A DNA stretch of 64,000 bases, taken from NCBI GenBank assembly GCA_946811185.2, contig OX328097.1, forward strand, positions 34,061,627 through 34,125,626, given 5' to 3'. The notes under the pieces were generated by a model that was given only the letters and a program-made list of their open reading frames with translations, was not told where the DNA came from and searched no databases. This document shows, piece by piece, positions 1-7,686 of this stretch (position 1 is the stretch's first letter; each line of letters starts with the position of its first letter). Source of the stretch: Hippopus hippopus (lineage: Eukaryota; Mollusca; Bivalvia; Cardiida; Cardiidae). Made by a program: the position numbers and the translations under genes.

Positions 1-1475
1 TGGGATAAAACTTATTGTCAAAGAATAGAAAGGGCACATTTGAAACGCCAGAAAAACAAGAGTAAGGAAATAGCACCAGGGTTCAATGGTATTCGACATC
101 GACTGATTGCTTAATTCCATAGACTTAGGTCAAGAGCTCTAGGATTTCGGAAACAGTTCACAAAGTGGGGAAAAATTGCACAGACCTAGTGCACAAGCTA
201 ATCGACTGAAGGTAAATCAAAAGTTTGGGCACAGTTGTAAATAGAGAGGTTACATCAGTAGAACGTAAAGAAAATATTGATCACATACTGTGGATACAGG
301 CACGCGGCATAAGGTTGACATAAGGGTAGAGACACATTTTCAGGGTTTGTGCATACTTAAGGGTGCAAAGTCACAGTCAAAGAGTGCGGAGAAGGGAAAA
401 TGGGAACATCTCACTGAGTGATGGTGAAAGATGACAGGCTGGGAGTAAAATCACAGTTTTATGGCCTGAGGATACATCTCACTGACTAAGAGAAGGATCT
501 CAATTCCTTAGAAGACTTGACACAGAATGTGGGAATATCCTATGGACAGAGGGCACATCTTACAAACCTTGAGTACATCAGACGGGCATGGGGTATAGTC
601 TTTCAGAAAACGGGTAAATCTAAAGTTAGAACACAGTTCTCGGGCCTCAGGGCACAGTTACTCGCTGAGGGTACATCTCACAGATTTAGGATACATCTCG
701 CGGACTGATGGTATGGGCAAACAGGGCAAAGGATAGCATTCGAGTGAGGTCAGTGGTTCAGTGCCTGAGGGTACATCCAACTGGCTATAGGTACGAGTTT
801 ACAGTCTAAGAGGAAATGAAAAGCAATGAGGGAACATTTCACGAACAGGAGATACAATCTTAAGAACTTGGTGTAATGGCTTGAGGTTTGAGTTAAAGAC
901 TATGGATATGATAGCACAGACTGCGGGTACAAGCTGAGGAATCCGGGCGATCACATTAATGTAGATATACAGTTTCAGCGCCTAATGGTAATTTCCAACA
1001 ATCAAGGGTTCAATTTTAAAGGCATACATGTAAATCAAAAGAAACGAAGAAACCTTTCTCGGATTGGAGGTACATCTCATGGACTAAGCTTCATCGAACA
1101 GACTGAGGGTAAGAGCTAACGGCATTCAGTTAAAATCAAAGTAAATACCAGATCCTGGGCATCCATTTCCATTTCACCAACCAAGAGAACATCTTATGGA
1201 GAGAGGAAAACATATGGTTGAATAACGGTAAATCATACTGGAAAGTTCTTTTAGGGGGAATGGCTGATCTCATGGACTGAGAGTACAGGGTAATCAACTG
1301 AAGGAAAAAGGACTTGGCTAAATATCAAGCATTTGTTGACTCCTCTCAGGGGCTTAGGGTACATCGCACGGACTGAGGGTACTAACTGACCGAGAGCTAG
1401 CTAAACGAAAGTAAAGACAATGATACTGACTAAACACCCACTATCTTTAACTGAAAGTATTTCAAACGTTTCAAA
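1..1475. repeat. Decayed minisatellite, period about 20 bp
   Basis: This stretch holds no credible gene. It carries many imperfect echoes of a phrase close to GGACTGAGGGTACATCTCAC. Clear instances lie near 465-486, 664-682, 687-711, 763-784, 1065-1087 and 1352-1390; elsewhere the phrase shrinks to variants of GGGTACA or ACTGAGGG at irregular spacing. I read it as an old tandem repeat that diverged before the 8.37 kb unit was amplified, because the decay is identical in all eight copies. Confidence is in repetitiveness; the exact period is approximate. Confidence 0.7.
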
Positions 1476-1492
1476 AGGTATAGATATTTCGC

Positions 1493-1590
1493 GATTCAAA
1501 TCAGTTCCCTTTCTTTTATTAATCTAAATACCTTTCACAGCATTTCCAAATCAACACTCTAATGACGTTTAACTCCAAAGATGATTAAAC
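1493..1590 (+). repeat. SINE-A left arm (copy L1)
   Basis: Segment running from GATTCAAATCAGTTCCC to AACTCCAAAGATGATTAAAC. The same arm precedes SINE-A2 at 6522 and, in long or short form, sits inside every inner monomer. The 16-mer GGTATAGATATTTCGC just before it (1477-1492) also occurs in the 5' flank of the monomers (e.g. 2151-2166), so the left edge looks like a recombination joint. Confidence 0.7.
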
Positions 1591-1908
1591 AGCAATTCGG
1601 TCCGTATTGCACGGAACTCGAGACAGGCTTTAGCTGGTTTGAATCCCCTGCTCGGCCATTCCTTTCCGAGAGTTGATGATGCTCATTGCGACACGATTAA
1701 TTCTTCTCTAACCTCTGAGCAGCAGTTTTGACAATAGTTATGTGGAAAAGCAGTCGGTGGCTTTGGAAGAATATCGTGCAAAGTACTGGTTACAGAAACT
1801 CCAGGAAAACATGGGTAAGTGTACTGGCCGCCGTAATATAACTCAAATATTGTTGAAAATGGTGTTAAACACATACAGTCAATCAACCACGTAATTAATC
1901 AATCAATC
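1591..1908 (+). mobile_element. SINE-A1, tRNA-derived SINE-like copy
   Basis: About 318 bp. The head resembles the 5' part of a tRNA gene, with B-box-like GGTTTGAATCC at 1636-1646 (one mismatch to GGTTCGANTCC). The body continues to the conserved region containing ACTGGCCGCCGTAATATAAC, then a tail of imperfect AATC repeats at about 1880-1908. It is homologous to SINE-A2 at 6614-6920. SINEs are non-autonomous retroelements transcribed by Pol III and mobilised by LINE enzymes. No reverse transcriptase is encoded in the window. The family name is unknown to me; the assignment rests on head, body and tail architecture. Confidence 0.75.
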
Positions 1909-1918
1909 GTAAAAGACT

Positions 1919-2098
1919 AGTTCGGTAGCTCAGTCGTTAACCTACAGGTCTAGAGACAAGGGGGGGTCGCCAATCCCTAGCTCAGAAGATTCTTTTCCCA
2001 AATCTGATGATAGTAATTGCGATTCTTCTCTCTCAATGCTGTTCATTGTTTCAACGATGAGTATGTGGAAAAGAAGCCAGTGGCTAAAATATTAATTC
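1919..2098 (+). mobile_element. SINE-B1, 3'-truncated SINE-like copy
   Basis: Starts directly after the SINE-A1 tail. A tRNA-like A-box motif TAGCTCAGTCG lies at 1926-1936 and a decayed B-box region reads GGTCGCCAATCCC near 1975-1987. The copy matches SINE-B2 (from 6930) until GTGGCTAAAAT and then departs into unrelated sequence, so it lacks the conserved 3' region and tail. Insertion of one SINE at the tail of another is a common arrangement and is seen again in the right block. Confidence 0.7.
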
Positions 2099-2116
2099 TG
2101 ATATTTACCCTCTGAA

Positions 2117-2775
2117 CACTTTTTAACGCATGCCTATTAAAATCTAGCACGGTATAGATATTTCGCTTTCTGTCATTATTGTTTACAAATTTAACAATTT
2201 CTTCATCCACAATACAACCCTTCCACTATAAAGTAAAAATATCAAAATCGAAAGCTCTCTCAAACTCGCTCTCTCACAAACTCTCAGTCTCTGTCTCTCT
2301 GCCCCTCTGTCTCTGTCTCTCTCTTAAAATCCAGAGGCTCCGTCAGTAACATTCCGGACGTAAAACTCTCGGGTCGATGGTTCGACTCCCTACCTAAGGC
2401 TGTTCCAATTTCTTTTTAAGATCTTTTTTTATATGTTCCATGCGACAGGATTCATTCTTTTCTTATCGCCGATCAACGTTTCGACTTGTTTATGTGGGAA
2501 AGCAGACAGTGGTTTAAAATCGTGCACTGGCTGCCGCCATGTAACTGAAATATTGTTGAAAACGCTGTTAAACACATGCAATCAATCAATCAGATCAGTT
2601 CCCTTTCTTTTATTTATCTGAAATATTTCACAGCATTTCCAAATGAACACTTTATCTTCACGTTTAACTCCAAAGATGATTAAACAGCAACTCGGTCCGT
2701 ATTGTACGGAACTTGAGACACGGGTTAGCTGGTTTGAATCCCCTGCTCGGCCATTCCTTTCCAAGAGTTGATGAT
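2117..2775 (+). repeat. Inner monomer M1 (659 bp, long class)
   Basis: Order of parts: AT-rich flank (CACTTTTTAACGCATGCC onward), CT-rich tract (about 2255-2322), SINE-C with A-box-like sequence at about 2336-2347 and exact B box GGTTCGACTCC at 2379-2389, T5 and T7 runs at 2413-2417 and 2424-2430, conserved SINE 3' region, (AATC) tail near 2580-2592, long SINE-A left arm, and the SINE-A head. It ends at TTGATGAT. The long class keeps about 55 extra bases of left arm (from TATCTGAAATATTTCACAGC) missing from M2 and M4-M6. Short ORFs here are artefacts. Confidence 0.9.
2336..2430 (+). promoter_or_regulatory. Putative Pol III internal promoter and T-run stop in M1
   Basis: A-box-like GGCTCCGTCAGT at about 2336-2347 and a perfect B box at 2379-2389, about 32 bases apart, which fits type 2 Pol III promoters. 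T5 and T7 runs 24 and 35 bases after the B box would act as terminators. If initiation is about 11 bases before the A box, RNAs of about 90-105 nt are expected. Equivalent B boxes: M2 3022-3032, M3 3620-3630, M4 4274-4284 (GGTTTGACTCC, one change), M5 4870-4880, M6 5471-5481, M7 6074-6084. Activity is inference; the A box is weak. Confidence 0.5.
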
Positions 2776-3362
2776 CACTTTTTAAACGCATGCCTTTTTA
2801 AATCTAGCACGGTATAGATATTTCACTTTTCCGTCATTATTCTTTACAAATTTAACAATTTCTTCATGCACAATACAACCCTTCCACTATAAAGTAAAGA
2901 TGTCAAAATCAAAAGCTCTCTCAAACTCGCTCTCTTACAAACTCTCAGTCTCTCTGCTTCTCTCTCTCAAAATCCAGAGGCTCCGTCAGTAACATTCCGG
3001 ACATAAAACTCTCCGGTCGATGGTTCGACTCCCTACCTAAAGCTGTTCCAATTTCTTTTTAAGATCTTTTTTTATATGTTCAATGCGACAGGATTCATTC
3101 TTTTCTTAGCGCCGATCAACGTTTCGACTTATGTGGGAAAGCAGACTGGTTTAAAATCGTGCACTGGCCGCCGCGATATAACTGAAATAATGTTGAAAAT
3201 GGTGTTAAAAACATGCAATCAATCAATCAGATCAGTTCCCCTTCTTTTATTTAACTCCAAAGATGATTAAACAGCAATTCAGTCCGTATTGCACCGAACT
3301 TGAGACATGGGTAAGCTGGTTTGCATCCCCTGCTCGGCCATTCCTTTCCGAGAGTTGATGAT
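2776..3362 (+). repeat. Inner monomer M2 (587 bp, short class)
   Basis: Same order of parts as M1 with the short left arm (TTTATTTAACTCC joined directly). Distinct from the other monomers by a shorter CT tract, ATGCAC in the flank, and loss of a few bases in GACTTATGTGGG and GCAGACTGG. B box intact at 3022-3032; T7 at 3067-3073. Confidence 0.9.
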
Positions 3363-4017
3363 CACCTTTTAACGCATGCCTTTTAAAATCTAGCACGGTA
3401 TAGATATTTCGCTTTTCCGTCATTATTGTTTACAAATTTAACAATTTCTTCATCCACAATACAACCCTTCCACTATAAAGTAAAAATGTCAAAATCAAAA
3501 GCTCTCTCAAACTCACTCTCTCACAAACTCTCAGTCTCTGTCTCTCTGCCTCTGTCTCTCTCTCTCTTAAAATCCAGAGGCTCCGTCAGTAACATTCCGG
3601 ACGTAAAACTCGGGTCGATGGTTCGACTCCCTATCTAAAGCTGTTCCAATTTCTTTTTAAGATCTTTTTTTATATGTTCCATGCGACAGGATTCATTCTT
3701 TTCTTATTGCCGATCAACATTTTGACTTGTTTATGTGGGAAAGCAGACAGTGGTTTGAATTCGTGCACTGGCCGCCGCCATGTAACTGAAATATTGTTGA
3801 AAAACGCTGTTAAACACATGCAATCAATCAATCAGATCAGTTCCCCTTCTTTTATTTATCTGAAATATTTCACAGCATTTCCAAATGAACACTTTATCTT
3901 CACGTTTAACTCCAAAGATGATTAAACAGCAACTTGGTCCGTATTGCACGGAACTTAAGACACGGGTTAGCTGGTTTGAATCCCCTGCTCGGCTATTCCT
4001 TTCCAAGAGTTGATGAT
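3363..4017 (+). repeat. Inner monomer M3 (655 bp, long class)
   Basis: Long left arm as in M1. Four bases are missing before the B box (AAACTCGGGTCG against AAACTCTCGGGTCG). It carries the AACGCTGTT form of the SINE 3' region (C at 3807), as does M1, while M5 normally has AACGGTGTT. The B box at 3620-3630 is intact. The first bases read CACCTTTT in copies 1-3 and CACTTTTT in copies 4-8. Confidence 0.9.
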
Positions 4018-4620
4018 CACTTTTTAACGCATGCTTTTTAAAATCTACCACGGTATAGATATTTCGCTTTTCCGTCCAATTCTTTACAAATTTCACAATT
4101 TCTTCATCCACAATACAACCCTTCCACTATAAAGTAAAAATGTCAAAATCAAAAGCTCTCTCAAACTCGCTCTCTCACAAACTCTCAGTCTCTGTCTCTC
4201 TGCTTCTCTGTCTCTCTCCTAAAATCCAGAGGCTCTGTCAGTAACATTCCGGACGTAAAACTCTCCGGTCGATGGTTTGACTCCCTACCTAAAGCTGTTC
4301 CAATTTCTTTTTAAGATCTTTTTTTATATGTTCAATGCGACAGGATTCATTCTTTTCTTATCGCCGATCAACGTTCCGACATGTTTATCTGGGAAAGCAG
4401 ACAGTGGTTTAAAATCGTGCACTGGCCGCCGCGATATATCTGAAATAATGTTGAAAACGGTGTTAAAAACATGCAATCAATCAATCAGATCAGTTCCCCT
4501 TCTTTTATTTAACTCCAAAGATGATTAAACAGCAATTCCGTCCGTATTGCACGGAACTTGAGACATGGGTCAGCTGGTTTGGATCTTCTGCTCGGCCATT
4601 CCTTTCCGAGAGTTGATGAT
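4018..4620 (+). repeat. Inner monomer M4 (603 bp, short class)
   Basis: Short left arm. This monomer has a C-to-T change in the B box (GGTTTGACTCC, 4274-4284) in all eight copies, so it predates amplification of the big unit. Other marks are CCGTCCAATTC in the flank, GTTCCGACATG in the SINE body, and TTCTGCTCGG at the SINE-A head. Confidence 0.9.
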
Positions 4621-5217
4621 CACTTTTTAACGCATGCCTTTTCAAATCTAGCACGGTATAGATATTTCGCTTTTCCGTCATTATTCTTTACAAATTTAAC
4701 AATTTCTTCATCCACAATACAACCCTTCCACTATAAAGTAAAAATGTCAAAATCAAAAGCTCTCTCAAACTCGCTCTCTCACAAACTCTCAGTCTCTGTC
4801 TCTCTGCCTCTCTCTTAAAATCCAGAGGCTCTGTCAGTAACATTCCGGACGTAAAACTCTCGGGTCGATGGTTCGACTCCCTATCTAAAGCTGTTCCAAT
4901 TTCTTTTTAAGATCTTTTTTTATATGTTCCATGCGACAGGATTCATTCTTTTCTTATCGCAGATCAACATTTTGACTTGTTTATGTGGGAAAGCAGACAG
5001 TGGTTTGAATTCGTGCACTGGCCGCCGCCATGTAACTGAAATATTGTTGAAAAACGGTGTTAAACACATGCAATCAATCAATCAGATCAGTTCCCCTTCT
5101 TTTATTTAACTCCAAAGATGATTAAACAGCAATTCAGTCCATATTGCACGGAACTTGAGACATGGGTCAGCTGGTTTGGATCCCCTGCTCGGCCATTCCT
5201 TTCCGAGAGTTGATGAT
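4621..5217 (+). repeat. Inner monomer M5 (597 bp, short class)
   Basis: Short left arm, short CT tract (CTGCCTCTCTCTTAAAA), B box intact at 4870-4880. Normally has G at 5057 (AACGGTGTT); copy 8 has C at the equivalent 63655. Confidence 0.9.
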
Positions 5218-5816
5218 CACTTTTTAACGCATGCCTTTTCAAATCTAGCATGGTATAGATATTTCGCTTTTCCGTCATTATTGTTTACAAATTTAACAAT
5301 TTCTTCATCCACAATACAACCCTTCCACTATAAAGCAAAAATGTCAAAATCAAAAGCTCTCTCAAACTTGCTCTCTCACAAACTCTCAGTCTCTGTCTCT
5401 CTGCCTCTCTCTCTCTTAAAATCCAGAGGCTCCGTCAGTAACATTCCGGACGTAAAACTCTTGGGTCGATGGTTCGACTCCCTACCTAAAGTTGTTCCAA
5501 TTTCTTTTTAAGATCTTTTTTTATATGTTCAATGCGACAGGATTCATTCTTTTCTTATCGCCGATCAACATTTTGACTTGTTTATGTGGGAAAGCAGACA
5601 GTGGTTTAAAATCATGCACTGGCCGCCGCGATATAACTGAAATATTGTTGAAAACGGTGTTAAAAACATGCAATCAATCAATCAGATCAGTTCCCCTTCT
5701 TTTATTTAACTCCAAAGATGATTAAACAGCAATTCGGTCCGTATTGCACGGAACTTGAGACATGGCTAGCTGGTTTGGACCCCCTGCTCGGCCATTCCTT
5801 TCCGAGAGTTGATGAT
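5218..5816 (+). repeat. Inner monomer M6 (599 bp, short class)
   Basis: Short left arm, B box intact at 5471-5481. Marks: TAGCATGG in the flank, TAAAGCAAAAATG, AAACTTGC, and AAAGTTGTTCC after the B box (T at 5492) except in copy 4. Copies 4 and 5 share a 2-bp deletion in CAATTTCTTCATCC. Confidence 0.9.
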
Positions 5817-6292
5817 CACTTTTTAACGCATGCCTATTAAAATCTAGCATGTTATAGATATTTCGCTTTTCCGTCATTATTCTTTACAAATTTAACAATT
5901 TTTTCATCGATAATGCAACCCTTCCACTATAAAGTAAAAGTGTTGAAATCAAAAGCGCGTTCAAACTAGCTCTCTCACAAACTCTCTCTGTCTCCCTCTC
6001 TCTGTCTCTCTCTCTCTTTGAAAATCCAGAGGCTCCGTCGGTAACATTCAGGACGAAAAAAATTCGGGTCAATGGTTCGACTCCCTACCTAAAGCTGTTA
6101 CAATTTCTTTTTAACATCTTTTTTTATATGTTCAGTGAGACAGAATTCATTCTTATCGCCGATCTACGGTTCGACTTGTTTATGTGGGAAAGCAGACAGT
6201 GGTTTAAAAAAGACAATGTGCAAAGTACTGGTAAAAGAAACTTCAATAAAGCATGGGTTGATGCATTGACCGCCGGGACATTACGAAATTAA
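5817..6292 (+). repeat. Inner monomer M7 (partial, divergent edge copy)
   Basis: Starts like the other monomers (B box 6074-6084, CT tract, T5 and T7 runs) but keeps about 43 bases of SINE body that M1-M6 have lost: after GTGGTTTAAAAAAG it reads on through GCAAAGTACTGGTAAAAG to GACCGCCGGG, as in SINE-A. The conserved 3' region is decayed, there is no AATC tail, and no left arm or SINE-A head follows. It is best read as the remnant ancestral SINE-C at the edge of the inner array. Confidence 0.8.
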
Positions 6293-6521
6293 TGATGAAG
6301 TTGGCTTTAAAACACCAAGAAAACAAACACACCTATCACCACCAATAAATCCGGTATCAGCAATACCACGCTCACTACCAACTCAACCATCAAAACTACC
6401 ACCATCATTATTATAATCATCATCATCATCATCAAAGCAATGATTAAAAAGCATTAAAAACTCCATAGCTTTGTGTTAAGTTCTAGCAAACTCTAAAAGA
6501 GTTCAGGAAAAAAACTTTCTC
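6293..6521. other. Spacer with ACC/ATC simple repeat
   Basis: No gene seen. An A- and C-rich stretch (about 6310-6410) with many ACC and ATC triplets leads into a perfect (ATC)6 run at 6416-6433, then AT-rich DNA up to the right SINE block. The triplet run has not visibly changed length between copies, unlike the AG run. Confidence 0.75.
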
Positions 6522-6613
6522 GATTCAAATCAGTTCCCTTTCTTTGATTAATCTGAAAATCTTTCACAGCATTTCCAAATCGACACTTTATCTTCACGTT
6601 TGACTCCAGAGAT
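6522..6613 (+). repeat. SINE-A left arm (copy L2)
   Basis: Second copy of the arm found at 1493, running from GATTCAAATCAG to GACTCCAGAGATGATT with several substitutions. With 1493 it forms the outer direct repeat that brackets the inner monomer array. Confidence 0.7.
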
Positions 6614-6920
6614 GATTGAACAGCAATTCGGTCGGTAGCGTACAGAACTTGAGACATGGGTTAGCTGGTTTGAATCCCCTGCTCGGTCATTTCTCTCCGA
6701 GGTTTGATGATATTCATTGCGACAGGATTAATTCTTCTCTAACCTCTCAAAAGCAGTTTTGACAATAGTTATGTGGAAAGGCTGTCAGTGGCTTGGGGAG
6801 AATACCGTGCAAAGGACTGGTAACTTTAACTTCAGAAAAGTATGGGTAGGTGCACTGGACGCCGCGATATAACTGAAATGTTGTTAAAAACGGTGTTAAA
6901 CACATACAATCAATCAATCG
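6614..6920 (+). mobile_element. SINE-A2, full-length SINE-like copy
   Basis: The best preserved SINE-A. tRNA-like head GGTCGGTAGCGTAC (about 6630-6643) and B-box-like GGTTTGAATCC at 6667-6677; body with GTGCAAAGGACTGG and GGTGCACTGGACGCC; conserved ATATAACTGAAATGTTG; tail CAATCAATCAATC ending about 6920. The base at 6640 is G in copies 1, 2, 5 and 6 but C in copies 3, 4 and 7. Confidence 0.8.
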
Positions 6921-6929
6921 ATAATGACG

Positions 6930-7206
6930 ATTTCGGTAGCTTAGTCGTTTTTGAGACAAGGGGGTCGCCAATCCCCAGCTCGGAAAATTACTTTCCCAGG
7001 TTTGATGATAGTCACTGCAGAAGGATTCATTCTTCTCTCTTACTGCTGGTCATTGTTTCGACGATGGTTATGTGGAAAAGAAGCCAGTGCTAGAGTATAA
7101 ACTACAGGTTTAAGAACCCCAGGAATGCATGGACAGACGCACTGGCCGCCTTAATATAACTGACATAATATTGAATACGGTGTGAAACACCATTCACACA
7201 TGCAAT
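6930..7206 (+). mobile_element. SINE-B2, near full-length SINE-like copy
   Basis: Follows the SINE-A2 tail after about nine bases. A-box motif TAGCTTAGTCG at 6937-6947, decayed B box near GGTCGCCAATCCCC, body with TATGTGGAAAAGAAGCCAG, then GCACTGGCCGCCTTAATATA and a decayed end at CACACATGCAAT. It supplies the 3' half missing from SINE-B1 and shows that SINE-B shares its 3' region with SINE-A and SINE-C, as expected if all use the same LINE partner. Confidence 0.75.
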
Positions 7207-7477
7207 ATCGCAAATGATCATGCGTTATCATTTGATATTAAACAAGTTGCATTTAATCATATGGTGCGAACTTTTGTTTATTCGGCATGTTAAAAATTAA
7301 AAGCTGAGGTCGATACAGCATTGAGAGTGATCGTGTGTATTAATGCACAGGGCGATTTGATAACTGTATGATCTAACCAGTACGTTTCAGTTGTGTCATT
7401 TAGCAGTAAAAGACCTATTTCAGAATTGTAATTAGTTAATGATCTACATCTATTTCAAAGCATTCAACATTCAAACT
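7207..7477. other. Spacer without internal repeat
   Basis: AT-rich, with no homology to other parts of the unit that I can see, no ORF of note and no RNA-gene signature. It is the least repetitive part of the unit and may be what remains of the original locus. Confidence 0.6.
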
Positions 7478-7641
7478 TACGGTCTGAGGGAACCTACTAA
7501 CAAACGATACTTCATACAGGCAGAGGGTATAAAGGACTGAAGGAAGATAAATCTAAAGTTTTGGAGGAAAAGAGAAAAACCCTGCAGCCTGTGAACTTGA
7601 GGAAACCAATAGGAAGAGGTAAGCTATGATATCTGGTTAGT
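7478..7641. repeat. Minisatellite remnant before the GA tract
   Basis: The phrase GGTCTGAGGGAACCTACTAA (7481) and GGCAGAGGGTATAAAGGACTG (near 7519), followed by AATCTAAAGTTTTGG, match the style of the minisatellite at the start of the unit. The GA-rich tract thus lies inside one longer minisatellite domain. Confidence 0.55.
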
Positions 7642-7644
7642 GAC

Positions 7645-7686
<42 letters not shown>

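Noticed and set aside
517..708. 63-residue ORF in all eight copies
   Set aside because: Lies in the decayed minisatellite, has no recognisable motif, and its one variable site changes Ser to Phe. Short open frames are expected by chance.
1350..1365. TTAGGG motif suggesting interstitial telomere repeats
   Set aside because: Isolated occurrence within the 20-bp minisatellite; no tandem TTAGGG run.
1591..1690. Functional tRNA gene in the SINE heads
   Set aside because: A- and B-box-like motifs are present but no complete cloverleaf with paired acceptor and anticodon stems can be drawn; the heads are decayed tRNA relatives.
2696..2710. Short hairpin TCCGTA-TTG-TACGGA in M1 as a possible regulatory structure
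   Set aside because: A six-pair stem with three-base loop, changed in other monomers; too short and too variable to claim a function.
5155..5511. Recurring ORFs of 61-118 residues across the inner monomers
   Set aside because: They read through CT tracts and SINE bodies in changing frames and lengths between monomers, and are broken by small indels (e.g. the 2-bp loss in copies 4 and 5). They are SINE sequence, not genes.
6274..6292. Extra 79-residue frame starting at 56274 in copy 7
   Set aside because: Created by one private base change that makes an ATG in M7; not present elsewhere.
2117..6292. CRISPR-like or phage-like repeat array
   Set aside because: Monomers of about 600 bp with SINE architecture, no short repeats with unique spacers, and no cas-like or phage genes.
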